Position numbers and translations under genes: made by a program. Below the pieces are notes generated by a model. It was not told where the DNA came from. It did not search any database and saw only the letters and a program-made list of their open reading frames with translations. A DNA stretch of 64,000 nucleotides from Betaproteobacteria bacterium SCN1 (GTDB lineage Bacteria; Pseudomonadota; Gammaproteobacteria; Burkholderiales; Thiobacillaceae), in NCBI GenBank assembly GCA_008923315.1, contig WBSF01000008.1, positions 372,001 to 436,000 of the forward strand, written 5' to 3'. This document shows positions 34,294 to 45,951 of this stretch, one piece after another (the stretch's first letter is position 1; every line of letters starts with the position of its first letter).

Positions 34294-35309
34294 ACATCCT
34301 TTTCGCTTTCCCGCTCGCGTTTCTGTTCGGCCTCACGGGCGCACCCGGCGCATATGCGGCCCCCGGCCACGATCATGACTCCGCCCCGTTCGCGGCGGCC
34401 GACAGCCCGCGCCGCCTGCCCGACGGCAGCGTGTTCCTGCCCAAACCGACACAGCGCCAGATCGGCGTGCGCACGCAGCCTGTCGCGCGCGCCGATCTGT
34501 CGATCACGGTCGAGCTCGCCGGCCGGATCGTCATGGACCCGAATGCCGGCGGCACGGTGCAGGCGCTCGTTGGCGGGCGCCTCGCGCCGGGGCCGAAAGG
34601 TCTGCCCTACCCCGGCCAAACCGTGAAAAAAGGCGAACTGCTCGCCTACGTCCGCCCCGAAGCCGGTGGCGACGGACGATCGCTCGCAGCAAGCCGGCTG
34701 GAGCGCTTGCGTGCACTGGCGGACACAGTGCCGCGCAAGACGATCGAAGCGGCCGAGGCGGCCGTGGCCAGCGAGCGGCTGACGGCGCCGGTCGGCGGGG
34801 CGATCGCCTCGACCCGGGCCGTGTCTGGCCAGGTCGTCGCGCCGGGCGAAACACTGTTCGAGGTGGTCGATCCGCACCGCGTGCTGGTGGAGGCGCTGGC
34901 CTACGACCTCACGCTGGCGGGCGATGTGGGGGCCGCCTTCCTGGCGATAGGCGACGCGCGGCTGCCGCTTAAGCCCCTGGGCGCCGCGCACAGCCTGCGC
35001 GACCAGGCCCTGCCGCTCGTCTTCCGCGGCAAAGGCGCGCAGTTTGCCGCGCTCGCCGTTGGCCAGCCGGTCCGCGTATTCGCGCAGCGGCGCGCCCGCA
35101 TATCCGGGCTGCAGGTGCCGGCCGCTGCGCTGGCGCGCGATCCGGCCAACCAGACCGTGGTCTGGATCAAGCTCGAACCCGAGCGGTTCGCACCGCGTCC
35201 GGTCAGCATCGAGCCGCTCGACGGCGTTTCGGTCGCCGTCGTCGCCGGCCTGCAACCCGGCGACCGGGTGGTCGTCCGGGGCGTGCCCCTGATCAACGCA
35301 ATCCGTTGA
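34290..35309 (+). CDS. czcB: RND periplasmic adaptor (CzcB-like)
   Basis: 339 residues; the start overlaps the previous stop. Signal peptide to about residue 24, then APGHDHD, again His/Asp rich. The membrane-fusion-protein parts are a lipoyl-like halves segment (ADLSITVELAGRIV, YPGQTVKKGELLAYV), a short helical hairpin (SRLERLRALADTVPRKTIEAAEAAVAS) and beta-barrel/membrane-proximal domains with LQPGDRVVVRGV. The hairpin is short compared with other MFPs. It links the RND pump CzcA to CzcC. Confidence 0.9.
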   Translation: MNILFAFPLAFLFGLTGAPGAYAAPGHDHDSAPFAAADSPRRLPDGSVFLPKPTQRQIGVRTQPVARADLSITVELAGRIVMDPNAGGTVQALVGGRLAPGPKGLPYPGQTVKKGELLAYVRPEAGGDGRSLAASRLERLRALADTVPRKTIEAAEAAVASERLTAPVGGAIASTRAVSGQVVAPGETLFEVVDPHRVLVEALAYDLTLAGDVGAAFLAIGDARLPLKPLGAAHSLRDQALPLVFRGKGAQFAALAVGQPVRVFAQRRARISGLQVPAAALARDPANQTVVWIKLEPERFAPRPVSIEPLDGVSVAVVAGLQPGDRVVVRGVPLINAIR

Positions 35310-35319
35310 GGAGACCCGC

Positions 35320-38300
35320 ATGTTCAAGTGGCTGCTCGACACCAGTCTTGCCAACCGGCTGCTCGTCATCGTCATCGGTCTTGCGCTGACGGCCTATGGG
35401 GCCTACACGCTGAAACACACGCCGGTCGATGTGTTTCCGGATCTCGATCGCCCGACCGTGACCGTGATGGTCGAAGCCGGCGGCATGGCGGCCGAGGAAG
35501 CCGAGCAGCTGATCGCCCTCCCGCTGGAGACCGCGATGAACGGCTTACCCGGTGTGGAAAACGTCCGTTCGGTCTCCAGCGCCGGGCTCGTTTTCGTCTA
35601 TGCCGTCTTCGACTGGTCGACCGATCTCTACCGCGCGCGCCAGATGGTGGCCGAACGGCTAAGCGCGATGGAAGACGGCCTGCCACCGGGCATCGTGCCG
35701 CGCTTGGGGCCGGTCAGCTCCATCATGGGCGAGATCATGCAGATCGCGATCCCGATCGACCCGGCCCGGATCGACCCCATGCAGGTGCGCGAATACGCCG
35801 ACTGGGTGCTGCGTCCCCGCCTGATGGCGATTCCCGGCGTGGCGCAGGCGATCCCCATCGGCGGTGCGGTGCGGCAGTTCCAGGTGCATCCCGACAGCGC
35901 GCGCATGGCGGCCCTGGGCATCACGCGCACGCAGCTGATCGAAGCCTTGCGGGGCTATGCCGCCAACACCACGGGCGGATTTCTCGAACGCAACGGACGC
36001 GAATACCTGATCCGCCACCTCGGCCGCACGGCGCGGCTCGATGATCTGGAAAATCTCGCCCTGACCGCGCGCGAAGGACGCCCCATCCTGCTGCGGCAGA
36101 TCGCCGACGTCGCCTTCGCGCCCGCGGTGAAACGCGGCGACGCCGGCTTCGCGGGCAAACCCGCGGTCATCCTCGGCATCCAGAAACAGCCGGCCGCGGA
36201 TACGCTCGCCCTGACGCACGCCATCGAGGCCGCACTGGCCGATCTGGCCCGCACCCTGCCCGCCGGCATGGATGCACCGCGCGTCACTTTCCGCCAGGCC
36301 AGCTTCATCGAGGCTTCGATCGGCACGCTGGAGGGCAAGCTCGTCGCCGCCGCGTTGTTCGTCGCCGTGATCCTGTTCCTGTTTCTCGGCACCCTGCGGC
36401 CCACACTGATCGCGCTGACCGCGATTCCGGTGTCGATTTTCGTTACCGTGCTGGTGTTCCGCCTGTTCGGCCAGTCGGTCAACACCATGACGCTGGGCGG
36501 GCTGGCCATCGCCATCGGCGGCCTGGTCGACGACGCGGTGGTGGGCGTGGAAAACGTACTGCGCCGGTTCCGCGAAGACCGCGCCTGTCCGCTCGGGGAA
36601 CGGCCTTCCGTGCGGGCACGGGTGGCCGCGGCCACGATGGAGGTGCGTTCGGCCATCCTCTACGCCACGGTGATCATCGTGCTGGTATTCCTGCCGCTGT
36701 TTGCCCTGCCGGGCATGGAAGGCCGCCTGTTCGTTCCCCTGGGCATCGCCTTCATCGTGTCGACGCTGGCCTCGCTGATCGTATCGGTAACCCTGACGCC
36801 GGTACTCGCCGCCTGGCTGCTGCCGGGCATGCGCACATCCGAACACGACGACACCCGCCTGCTGGCCATGCTGAAGCAAGCCTACCGCCGCAGCCTGCAC
36901 ACGGTGCTCGACCGCCCCCGCGCCGCCGTTGCCGCCGGCGTGCTGGCAGCCTGCGCGGCAGCGGCGACCGTGCCCCTCTTTCCGCGCACCTTTCTGCCGC
37001 CGTTCAACGAGGGCACGCTGCTGATCGGCCTGCGCCTCGCGCCCGGCGTCACGCTGGCGGAATCCGCTGCGCTGGCGCAGCAGGCCGAGAGGCTGGTCGC
37101 CGCCGTGCCGGACGTGACCTATGTGGGCCGTCGCAGTGGCCGGGCCGAACTGGACGAACACGCCGAGGGCGTGCACGTCAGCGAACTGGACGTCGGCCTG
37201 AAACCGGCCGCCGAACTGAGCCGGCCGATGGCGGACATCGTCGCCGATCTCCGCGCCCGGCTGGCCGTGCTGCCGGCCGCGGTCGCCATCGGCCAGCCGA
37301 TCTCGCACCGCATCGACCACATGCTGTCGGGGGTGCGCGCGCCGATCGCGATCAGGCTGTTCGGCGAGGACCTGGACACGCTGCGCGTGCAAGCCGAAGC
37401 CCTGCGCACACGGCTGGCCGGCATCCCGGGCATCGCCGATCTGGAAATCGAAAAACAGGTGCTGACCCCGCAGATCAAGGTACGCGTCGATTACGCAGCG
37501 GCCGCACAGTATGGCGTACCGGCCCCGCAACTCCTTGCCGCGCTGCAAAGCCTGGTCGGCGGAGAAAAGGTGGCACAGGTTGCCGCAGGCAACCGGCGCT
37601 TCGATCTCGTCGTGCGCCTGCCGGACGCGGCGCGCGCGCCGGAGAGGCTGGGGAGCCTCCTGCTCGACACGCCCGCCGGACCGGTGCCGCTTGCACGTCT
37701 GGCCTCGATCGAGGACGGCGACGGCCCCAACCAGATCAGTCGCGACGACGGCCGGCGGCGTATCGTGCTGTCGGCCAACACCCAGGGACGGCCGCTGTCC
37801 GGCGTGGCGTCCGACATCCGCGCGGCGCTAGCCGAAGCCCCCCTTCCCTCGGGCTATTTCGCCATCCTGGGCGGGCAGTTCCAGGCGCAGGAGGACGCCA
37901 CCCGTCGGGTCGCCCTGCTCGCGCTCGTCTCGGCCGTGCTGGCGTTCGCCGTGCTCTACAGCCGCTACCGCTCGCCGGTGCTGGCCGCACTCGTCATGGC
38001 CAACATCCCGCTGGCGCTGGTCGGCGCGGTGGCCGGTCTGTGGCTGTCCGGGCAACCGCTGTCGGTGGCAGCACTGATCGGCTTCATCGCACTGGCCGGA
38101 ATCTCGGTACGCAACGGCATCCTCAAGATCAGCCATTACCTCAACCTGATGCGCAGCGAAGGCGAGGCTTTCGACCGCGCGATGATCCTGCGCGGCTCGC
38201 TGGAACGGCTGTCCCCGGTGCTGATGACGGCGCTGGTCACCGCTTTCGCGCTGGCGCCTCTGCTGTTCGAGGCCGAGCGGCCGGGTACGGAGATCCTGTA

Positions 38301-38439
38301 TCCGGTAGCGGTGGTGATCTTCTCCGGCCTGATCGGTTCGACCCTGCTGGACGCCTATCTGACGCCCGCGCTGTTCTGGCTGTTCGGGCGGCGCGATGCG
38401 ACCCGGCTGGCGGCCGCGCGCGACGGCGACAAGCTGTAG
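35320..38439 (+). CDS. czcA: Heavy-metal efflux RND transporter (CzcA-like)
   Basis: 1,039 residues with the RND layout of 12 membrane helices and two large periplasmic loops. N-terminal VDVFPDLDRPTVTVMVEAGGMAAEEAE is HME-RND like. In helix IV, where CzcA has DFG-x(3)-DGA-x(4)-EN, this protein reads AIGGLVDDAVVGVEN, so it belongs to a different HME branch and zinc/cobalt/cadmium specificity should not be assumed. The pump uses proton flow to export periplasmic or cytoplasmic metal through CzcC. It ends the operon and is convergent with the kinase gene 6 bp away. Confidence 0.9.
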   Translation: MFKWLLDTSLANRLLVIVIGLALTAYGAYTLKHTPVDVFPDLDRPTVTVMVEAGGMAAEEAEQLIALPLETAMNGLPGVENVRSVSSAGLVFVYAVFDWSTDLYRARQMVAERLSAMEDGLPPGIVPRLGPVSSIMGEIMQIAIPIDPARIDPMQVREYADWVLRPRLMAIPGVAQAIPIGGAVRQFQVHPDSARMAALGITRTQLIEALRGYAANTTGGFLERNGREYLIRHLGRTARLDDLENLALTAREGRPILLRQIADVAFAPAVKRGDAGFAGKPAVILGIQKQPAADTLALTHAIEAALADLARTLPAGMDAPRVTFRQASFIEASIGTLEGKLVAAALFVAVILFLFLGTLRPTLIALTAIPVSIFVTVLVFRLFGQSVNTMTLGGLAIAIGGLVDDAVVGVENVLRRFREDRACPLGERPSVRARVAAATMEVRSAILYATVIIVLVFLPLFALPGMEGRLFVPLGIAFIVSTLASLIVSVTLTPVLAAWLLPGMRTSEHDDTRLLAMLKQAYRRSLHTVLDRPRAAVAAGVLAACAAAATVPLFPRTFLPPFNEGTLLIGLRLAPGVTLAESAALAQQAERLVAAVPDVTYVGRRSGRAELDEHAEGVHVSELDVGLKPAAELSRPMADIVADLRARLAVLPAAVAIGQPISHRIDHMLSGVRAPIAIRLFGEDLDTLRVQAEALRTRLAGIPGIADLEIEKQVLTPQIKVRVDYAAAAQYGVPAPQLLAALQSLVGGEKVAQVAAGNRRFDLVVRLPDAARAPERLGSLLLDTPAGPVPLARLASIEDGDGPNQISRDDGRRRIVLSANTQGRPLSGVASDIRAALAEAPLPSGYFAILGGQFQAQEDATRRVALLALVSAVLAFAVLYSRYRSPVLAALVMANIPLALVGAVAGLWLSGQPLSVAALIGFIALAGISVRNGILKISHYLNLMRSEGEAFDRAMILRGSLERLSPVLMTALVTAFALAPLLFEAERPGTEILYPVAVVIFSGLIGSTLLDAYLTPALFWLFGRRDATRLAAARDGDKL

Positions 38440-38445
38440 CGGTCG

Positions 38446-39108
38446 TCAGGGCAGGCGCAGCCGGAAAACCGCGCCGGATTCGTTAGCCAGTTCCAGCGTG
38501 CCGGCGCGGCCGCGGTTTTCGTGCAACTGCGCGATGAGCCGCGCAAACTGCAGGCCGAGGCCGGTGCCGTGCGCCCGGTAGGCGCGGCCGGCCGCCATGC
38601 TGTCGAGGACATGATCGGGATAGCCGTCCGAATCGTCGCGTACCGTCAGCACAAGCCAGCCGTCCTGCGCATCGGCCTCGAGCGCAATGCGCCGGTGCGC
38701 GTAGGCGAGCGAATTCTGGATTGCATTCATCATCGCCATCTCGACCAGTTCACGATCGAGAAAGACCACCGCCGGCAGGACCTCGGACAGCCGGGTTTCG
38801 ACCGAGAACCGGTCGCGCGCCAGCGCACGCGTGCGGGCAGCCAGCTCGGCGATCAGATCGTGCGGCGAATAGGCGTCGACGTTCGGCGAGCGCACGCCCT
38901 TGTCGGACTTGTAGAGCCACAGGGCCTGACGCAGACGATCGGTCACATCCTCGCACAGCAGACGCGCGGCATCGAGCGGTTCGTCGTGATCCGGGTCGCC
39001 GCACCGCGGGATGCGGTCGAGCGTCATGCCCAGCAGGCCGAGGTGATTCTTCAGTTCGTGTACCAGCGCGGCCTGGAAATCGGCGTTGTCGAAGCTGTTC
39101 GCACTCAT
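38446..39108 (-). CDS. Minimal cytoplasmic histidine kinase
   Basis: 220 residues, no membrane segment. The dimerisation helix has VHELKNHLGLLGMTLDRI with a likely phospho-acceptor His at residue 17. The ATPase domain has MNAIQNSLAYA (N box), VRDDSDGYP (G1-like) and GTGLGLQFA (G2). It is much smaller than usual kinases and has no sensor domain, so it probably senses through a partner protein. Its ATG overlaps the stop of the receiver-TPR gene, marking a cognate pair. Confidence 0.8.
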   Translation of the reverse strand: MSANSFDNADFQAALVHELKNHLGLLGMTLDRIPRCGDPDHDEPLDAARLLCEDVTDRLRQALWLYKSDKGVRSPNVDAYSPHDLIAELAARTRALARDRFSVETRLSEVLPAVVFLDRELVEMAMMNAIQNSLAYAHRRIALEADAQDGWLVLTVRDDSDGYPDHVLDSMAAGRAYRAHGTGLGLQFARLIAQLHENRGRAGTLELANESGAVFRLRLP

Positions 39109-40757
39109 GCGCTCTGCCTCCGGATACCGTAGCGCTGCTCGATCTCCTTCAGCGACCGCCGCAGGCCGGCCAGACGCGGATGGCCCGGCGCCTGGCGCTC
39201 GGCCGCCGTCAGATACTGGTGGGCGGATTCGATCATCGGCTCGTCCATGCCGCTCTTGTCGATATGCTTGAGGATGACCCAGACCGCGTTCATCGCGATG
39301 CGCGGGTTGTAGGGCGCGGCTTCGCAGGCGACCAGCAGCTTCTCGGCCGCTGTCCGGAAATCGCCCTTCTGCGCCAGCACCACGCCTTCGTTGTTCAGCC
39401 GGCGCACGTCTGCCGTAGCGGACGACAGGACCGAAGCGCCGGCGTCGGCGCGGCCGGCCTCCTCGTAGAGTTTGCGCGCCTTGGCCAGCAGGGATTCGCT
39501 GTCGTGCGCGTTGCGCGCCACATCCGCGACGATGCTGTCGGCTTCGTCGTTGCGGCCGCCGGCCATGCAGGCGCCGGCCAGATCGAGCATCAGGCGCGGG
39601 TCGCCGCGCGCGCCTTCGGCACGCAGGGTCGCGGCTTCGTCGATAGCGCGCGCGGCTTCGCTCTGCCGTCCCGCCTGGGTATGCATGATGCTCTGGGTGA
39701 CGGCGGCCACCAGCCGGCCTTCCGGACTCGACTGAAGCACGTTGCGGTTCTGCTTCAGGGTGTCGGTCACAGCCTTGAAGTCGCCCTGCTCGGCCTGGAC
39801 ACGGCACAGATTGCCGTAATCGTCGGGCGTCACGAAGATCGAATGGCGCCCTTTGTCGATGGCGGCGGCATAGGCCGTCCGTGCCGTCCCCAGGTCGCCG
39901 TTGGCATAGGCCAGCTCGCCCAGTTTCTGCTGCCGGCGCACGGTGCGCGACGAGATGGCGACCCCGCGCTGCAGGGCGTCCTGCGCACCGGCAGTGTCCT
40001 TTTTCGCCACGCAGACATCGGACAGCAGGTCGTAGGCCGAGACCATTTCCGGCGCACGCTCCAGTACGTCGCGCAGTTCCGTCTCCGCCGCATCGTCCTT
40101 CTGCTGCATGTGCAGCGCACGGGCCAGTCCCAGACGCGCCCAGGGAATCGCGCGCATCTCGATCACCTGCTTGTACAGTGCCTCGGCCTCCTCGAAGCGT
40201 CCCAGCGTGACCAGCAGTTCGCCCTTGAAACGCAGGGCGTCGACCACGTATTTCGGATGGGCCTTAATCAGGGCATCGCAAGCCTCGATGGCGGCTTCGA
40301 GATTCTGCGCGGCGAAGTGCCGATAGGCCTCGCCAAAGGCCCGCTTGCGCAGCAGGATGCTTTCCAGCCGGCTGCGCAGCAGCTCGGCGCTGAAGGGTTT
40401 GATCAGATAGTCGTCCGGCGCCAGTTCCGCCGTGGCGACGACCTTTTCGTAGAACGATTCCGCCGTCACCATCATGAAGACGCTTTCCAGCGGAATCAGG
40501 TGGCCGTGCCGAAGTTCCTCGAGCAGCTGCTGCCCGTCCCGGCCCTCGCCCAGATTGAAATCGCAGAGGATGAAATCGTAGGATTTGTTGCGTATCTGGA
40601 ACAGGGCTTCCGCCGCATTGGCTACCGCCTGCACCTTGACGATGCCGAAATTCGACAGCGTCAGCCGCAGGGCATTGCGCATGCCCTGGTAATCGTCGAC
40701 GACCAGCGCGCGCAAGGCGCTGTAATCGATGGGTAGACTGGCGGGATCGGCTGGCAT
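39105..40757 (-). CDS. Response regulator with TPR output region
   Basis: 550 residues. Receiver at about 14-135: LRALVVDDYQGMRN acidic residues, phospho-acceptor Asp in FILCDFNLGEGRDG, MVTAESF and the Lys in LIKPFSAE. From about 150 to 545 a run of helical pairs fits tetratricopeptide repeats (for example ALRFKGELLVTLGRFEEAEALYKQV). TPRs bind proteins, so the phosphorylated receiver probably changes a protein partnership rather than transcription. Similar receiver-TPR proteins occur in pseudomonads and betaproteobacteria. Coupled to the minimal kinase downstream. Confidence 0.87.
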   Translation of the reverse strand: MPADPASLPIDYSALRALVVDDYQGMRNALRLTLSNFGIVKVQAVANAAEALFQIRNKSYDFILCDFNLGEGRDGQQLLEELRHGHLIPLESVFMMVTAESFYEKVVATAELAPDDYLIKPFSAELLRSRLESILLRKRAFGEAYRHFAAQNLEAAIEACDALIKAHPKYVVDALRFKGELLVTLGRFEEAEALYKQVIEMRAIPWARLGLARALHMQQKDDAAETELRDVLERAPEMVSAYDLLSDVCVAKKDTAGAQDALQRGVAISSRTVRRQQKLGELAYANGDLGTARTAYAAAIDKGRHSIFVTPDDYGNLCRVQAEQGDFKAVTDTLKQNRNVLQSSPEGRLVAAVTQSIMHTQAGRQSEAARAIDEAATLRAEGARGDPRLMLDLAGACMAGGRNDEADSIVADVARNAHDSESLLAKARKLYEEAGRADAGASVLSSATADVRRLNNEGVVLAQKGDFRTAAEKLLVACEAAPYNPRIAMNAVWVILKHIDKSGMDEPMIESAHQYLTAAERQAPGHPRLAGLRRSLKEIEQRYGIRRQSA

Positions 40758-40877
40758 CAGTTCGGCAGGCCGACGCGAACCGCAGTATCGAACGGCATGG
40801 CGGCGTCTCCGTATTTTTATCGGTTGCCTGAAATAACGGCAACGCCGGACCGAACTGAACCTGGGGGTATGAACGTC
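40758..40877. other. 120-bp gap between sucB end and the receiver-TPR gene
   Basis: Contains the promoter region of the receiver-TPR operon and the 3' end of the sucAB transcript. GTTGCC and GGCAAC arms at roughly 40823-40843 could form a 6-bp hairpin, but no T run follows in the sucB direction, so I do not call a terminator. Confidence 0.3.
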
Positions 40878-41954
40878 TCAGTCCGGCAAGGCGGCCTGCG
40901 TCTCCAGCGCCGCCTTCACCGCCACCAGGAACTGCACCGCGTCGCGGCCGTCGATCAGCCGGTGATCGTAGGTCAGCGCGATATACATCATCGGCCGCAC
41001 GACCACCTGCCCGTGTTCGGCAACCGGCCGGTCCTGGATGGCGTGCATGCCGAGAATGGCCGACTGCGGCGGATTGAGAATGGGTGTGGACAGCAGCGAG
41101 CCGAACACGCCGCCGTTGGTGATCGAGAAAGTGCCGCCGGCCAGTTCCTCCAGCGCGAGGCGTCCTTCCTTCGCGCGCGCGGCGAAATCGGCGATGGCGG
41201 CTTCGATCTTCGCCGCCCCGAGCGTCTGCGCCCGCCGCAGGATGGGCACCACCAGCCCGCGCGGCGTGGAAATGGCAATGCCGATGTCGGCGTCCGCACG
41301 CCAGACGATGTCGTCGCCGTCGATGGCGGCGTTGACGACCGGAAACTGTTCCAGCGCCTGGCATACCGCCCGCACGAAAAAGGACATGTAACCCAGCTTG
41401 ACGCCGTGTTTGACCTCGAACTCGGCTTTCATGCGCTGGCGCAGTTCGTTGACCGGCTGCATGTTCACCTCGTTGAAGGTGGTGAGCATGGCGGCGGTGT
41501 GCTGCGCCGCGACCAGACGTTCTGCGACGCGGCGGCGCAGACGCGACATGGGCTCGCGGCGATCCGCGCCCGGTTCGGGCGCGGCGGCCGGCGGCGCGGA
41601 AGGCAAGGGCAAAACCGGCGCGGCGGCGGCAGGTGCGCGCACCGGTTCGGGCGCCGGCCCGGGCGCGGCGGCAATCGGCGCAGGCGGCGGCGTTTCGGTA
41701 CGCGGGGCAATGGTCTCGCCGGATTCGATCACCGCGACCACTGTGTCGGCCTTGACCTCCATCCCTTCGGGCTGGCGGATTTCGACCAGCGTGCCCGAAG
41801 CCGGGGCGGGGATTTCGAGGATGATCTTGTCGGTTTCCAGATCGACCAGGGTTTCGTCGCGCGCAACGGTTTCGCCCGGCTGTTTGCGCCAAGCGAGCAA
41901 TGTGCCGCTGGCCACCGAGTCGGACAGCGTGGGCACGCGAACGTCAATCTTCAT
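40878..41954 (-). CDS. sucB: Dihydrolipoamide succinyltransferase (E2o) without a visible subunit-binding domain
   Basis: 358 residues, start at 41954, overlapping sucA by 11 bp. Lipoyl domain at about 1-78 with the lipoylated Lys43 in [10 protein letters not shown] Pro/Ala linker covers about 84-130, then the catalytic domain begins directly at [15 protein letters not shown] and ends with the active-site [16 protein letters not shown]. The roughly 35-residue E3/E1-binding domain that bacterial SucB (about 405 residues) carries between linker and catalytic core is not seen. No lpd gene follows. Catalytic residues appear intact. Confidence 0.9.
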   Translation of the reverse strand: MKIDVRVPTLSDSVASGTLLAWRKQPGETVARDETLVDLETDKIILEIPAPASGTLVEIRQPEGMEVKADTVVAVIESGETIAPRTETPPPAPIAAAPGPAPEPVRAPAAAAPVLPLPSAPPAAAPEPGADRREPMSRLRRRVAERLVAAQHTAAMLTTFNEVNMQPVNELRQRMKAEFEVKHGVKLGYMSFFVRAVCQALEQFPVVNAAIDGDDIVWRADADIGIAISTPRGLVVPILRRAQTLGAAKIEAAIADFAARAKEGRLALEELAGGTFSITNGGVFGSLLSTPILNPPQSAILGMHAIQDRPVAEHGQVVVRPMMYIALTYDHRLIDGRDAVQFLVAVKAALETQAALPD

Positions 41955-44640
41955 GCGGTTTCTCCAGCGCCTCGTCCAGCAGGGCATCGAGCTCGGCGCG
42001 GTGGCGCGTGGGGTAGCCGGACGCGGGGGCCGCGGCGGCCGGCCGGCCCGCGTAGCAGAAGCGCCGCCCGGCGGGCGCGCAATGGTTCAGGTGGTGCAGC
42101 GTCTGGTACCAGGCGCCCTGATTCATCGGCTCCTCCTGCGCCCAGACCAGGGTTTGCGCCTGCGGATAGGCAGCGAGCGTCTCGCGGAACAAGGCTTCGG
42201 GAAAGGGGTACAGCTGCTCGACGCGCACGAGCGCGACGTCGTCCAGTCCGCGCGCGATGCGCGCGGCTTCGAGGTCGAACCAGACGCGCCCGCTGCACGC
42301 GACCACGCGCGTGGCGCAGCGCGGCGCGCGCGGATCGTCGATCACCGGGCGGAACCCGCCTTCCGACAGATCCGCCCGGGTGGAAACGGATTCGGGGTGG
42401 CGCAGCAGGCTCTTGGGCGTGAACAGCACCAGCGGCTTGCGGCGCGGCCGCACGATCTGCCGCCGCAGCAAATGGAAGACCTGGGCCGGCAGCGTCGGCA
42501 CGCAGATCTGGATATTGTCCTGCGCGCACAGCTGCAGCCAGCGTTCCAGCCGGGCCGAGGAATGTTCGGGCCCTTGTCCTTCCAGGCCATGCGGCAGCAT
42601 CAGGGTCAGGCCGCACAGGCGGTTCCACTTCGCTTCGCCGCTGGTGATGAACTGGTCGATCACCACCTGCGCGCCGTTGGCGAAATCGCCGAACTGCGCT
42701 TCCCACACGACCAGCGTGTCGGGATCGGCCGTGGCATAGCCATATTCGAAGGCGAGCACGGCCTCCTCGGACAACAGCGAATCGATGACGGTGAAGTCGC
42801 CCTGCCGGTCGTGCAGATGCTCCAGCGGCACGTAGACGCCGCTCTGCCGCCGTTCCCGTTTCTGGTCGTGCCACACGGCGTGGCGGTGGAAGAAGGTGCC
42901 GCGCGCCGAATCCTGGCCGGACACGCGCACGTTGACGCCGGTATCCAGCAGGCTGGCGTAGGCCAGGGTCTCGCAATAGCCCCAGTCGAGCGGTACCTCG
43001 CCCGCGCGCATGCGACGGCGATCGTCGAGTACTTTCTGTACGCGCGGATGCAGTTCGATGTCGACTGCCGGCGTGGTGATGCGACCGGCCAGGAAATCGA
43101 GACGGCCGGCGGAGACGCGGGTATCCGTTTCCGCCACGGGAACCCTGAAACGGCCCCAGTCGACGCTGTAGATTTCCTTGAAACTCGACAGCGCCGGCGG
43201 CGACAGCGATGCGCCGGCATCGAGCCGGGCCCGGCAGGCATCGACCAGATCGTCGGCCTCGGCCTGGCTCACCACGCCCTCGTCCACCAGTTTCTGTGCG
43301 TACAGCGTGCGCGTGGTGGGATGCGCCTGGATGCGGCGATACATCATCGGCTGGGTGGCCAGCGGCTCGTCCTGTTCGTTGTGGCCGTGGCGGCGGTAGC
43401 ACACCAGATCGATGAACACGTTCTTGCGGAAGGTGTAGCGGAAATCGACCGCGGTGCGCACGGCGAAGGCCACCGCCTCCGGATCGTCGCCGTTGACGTG
43501 AAACACGGGCGCCTCGACCATCTTGGCGACGTCGGTGCAGTACAGCGTCGAACGCACGTCGCGCGGATCGGAGGTGGTGAAGCCGATCTGGTTGTTGATC
43601 ACCACATGGATCGCGCCGCCGTTGCGGAAGCCACGCGTCTGCGACATGTTGAGCGACTCCATCACCACGCCCTGTCCCGACAGTGCCGCGTCGCCGTGCA
43701 ACACCACGGGAATCACCTCGCGTCCCAGCACGTCGCCGCGCCGGTCCTGGCGCGCGCGCACCGAACCGCGCACTACCGGATGCACGATCTCCAGATGCGA
43801 GGGGTTGAAGGCCAGCGCCAGATGCACCGGGCCATTGGGCAGCAGCACGTCGGTCGAGAACCCCTGGTGGTATTTCACATCGCCCGACAGCGGCGAATGC
43901 ACATCACCCGTCGGCGGCTCCTCGTACAGGCTTTCGAGCGGGCGGCCCATGATGTTGGCGAGCACGTTGATGCGGCCGCGGTGCGCCATGCCGATGACGA
44001 TCTCCTTCGCGCCGTGGCGGGCGCAGCGCGAAATCACCAGATCGAGCAGCGGAATCAGGCTTTCCCCGCCCTCGAGCGAGAAACGCTTCTGTCCGACGTG
44101 CCGGGTATGGAGGAATTTTTCCAGCGTCTCGGCATCGGTCAGACGCTTCAGCAACTGCTTCTTCAGTTCCGGCGAGGCACCGTACAGGCCGCGCGCGGAT
44201 TCGATGCGTTCCTGCAGCCAGCGCTTGCGCGCCACATCGGTAAGATGCATGTACTCGAAACCGACGCGCCCGCAATAGGCACCCTGCACGCGTTTCAGGA
44301 TGTCGGCAAGCGAGGCGCGCGCCACGCCGAACAGCGAGCCGGAATCGAAGCGCCGTTCGAGATCGGCCTCGGTGAGGCCGTAATGGCCCGGGTCCAGCTC
44401 GGGTGTAGGTGGCGGTTCGAAACGGCGCAGCGGATCGAGATCGGCGCGGCGCACGCCCAGGTAACGGTAGGCGTTGATGAGCCGCAGCACCGCGATCTGC
44501 GCCGCATCGCCCGCGCCGTCGACGGTCTGTGGCAGCGCCTCGGTCAGCCAGGGCGCGAGCGCGTCGTCGCCGAACTGTTCCAGATAGGCGGCATTGCCGG
44601 CATACAGCGGTGAAGTCGGCAACCAGTCGGACGCGCGCAT
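41944..44640 (-). CDS. sucA: 2-oxoglutarate dehydrogenase E1 component
   Basis: 898 residues, near normal E1o length. ThDP-binding motif region [22 protein letters not shown] and [16 protein letters not shown], with [11 protein letters not shown] nearby, are characteristic. The N-terminal [14 protein letters not shown] helix resembles the E2-docking region of SucA proteins. It decarboxylates 2-oxoglutarate and hands the succinyl group to SucB lipoyl. It starts 15 bp after the gltA stop and belongs to the sdh-gltA-suc operon. Confidence 0.96.
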   Translation of the reverse strand: MRASDWLPTSPLYAGNAAYLEQFGDDALAPWLTEALPQTVDGAGDAAQIAVLRLINAYRYLGVRRADLDPLRRFEPPPTPELDPGHYGLTEADLERRFDSGSLFGVARASLADILKRVQGAYCGRVGFEYMHLTDVARKRWLQERIESARGLYGASPELKKQLLKRLTDAETLEKFLHTRHVGQKRFSLEGGESLIPLLDLVISRCARHGAKEIVIGMAHRGRINVLANIMGRPLESLYEEPPTGDVHSPLSGDVKYHQGFSTDVLLPNGPVHLALAFNPSHLEIVHPVVRGSVRARQDRRGDVLGREVIPVVLHGDAALSGQGVVMESLNMSQTRGFRNGGAIHVVINNQIGFTTSDPRDVRSTLYCTDVAKMVEAPVFHVNGDDPEAVAFAVRTAVDFRYTFRKNVFIDLVCYRRHGHNEQDEPLATQPMMYRRIQAHPTTRTLYAQKLVDEGVVSQAEADDLVDACRARLDAGASLSPPALSSFKEIYSVDWGRFRVPVAETDTRVSAGRLDFLAGRITTPAVDIELHPRVQKVLDDRRRMRAGEVPLDWGYCETLAYASLLDTGVNVRVSGQDSARGTFFHRHAVWHDQKRERRQSGVYVPLEHLHDRQGDFTVIDSLLSEEAVLAFEYGYATADPDTLVVWEAQFGDFANGAQVVIDQFITSGEAKWNRLCGLTLMLPHGLEGQGPEHSSARLERWLQLCAQDNIQICVPTLPAQVFHLLRRQIVRPRRKPLVLFTPKSLLRHPESVSTRADLSEGGFRPVIDDPRAPRCATRVVACSGRVWFDLEAARIARGLDDVALVRVEQLYPFPEALFRETLAAYPQAQTLVWAQEEPMNQGAWYQTLHHLNHCAPAGRRFCYAGRPAAAAPASGYPTRHRAELDALLDEALEKPHED

Positions 44641-44655
44641 GGCAGACAGGGCGCG

Positions 44656-45947
<1,292 letters not shown>

Positions 45948-45951
<4 letters not shown>

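Noticed and set aside
41398-44613. 1,071-codon plus-strand frame opposite sucA
   Set aside because: sucA is unambiguous on the minus strand, and the plus frame shows no domain.
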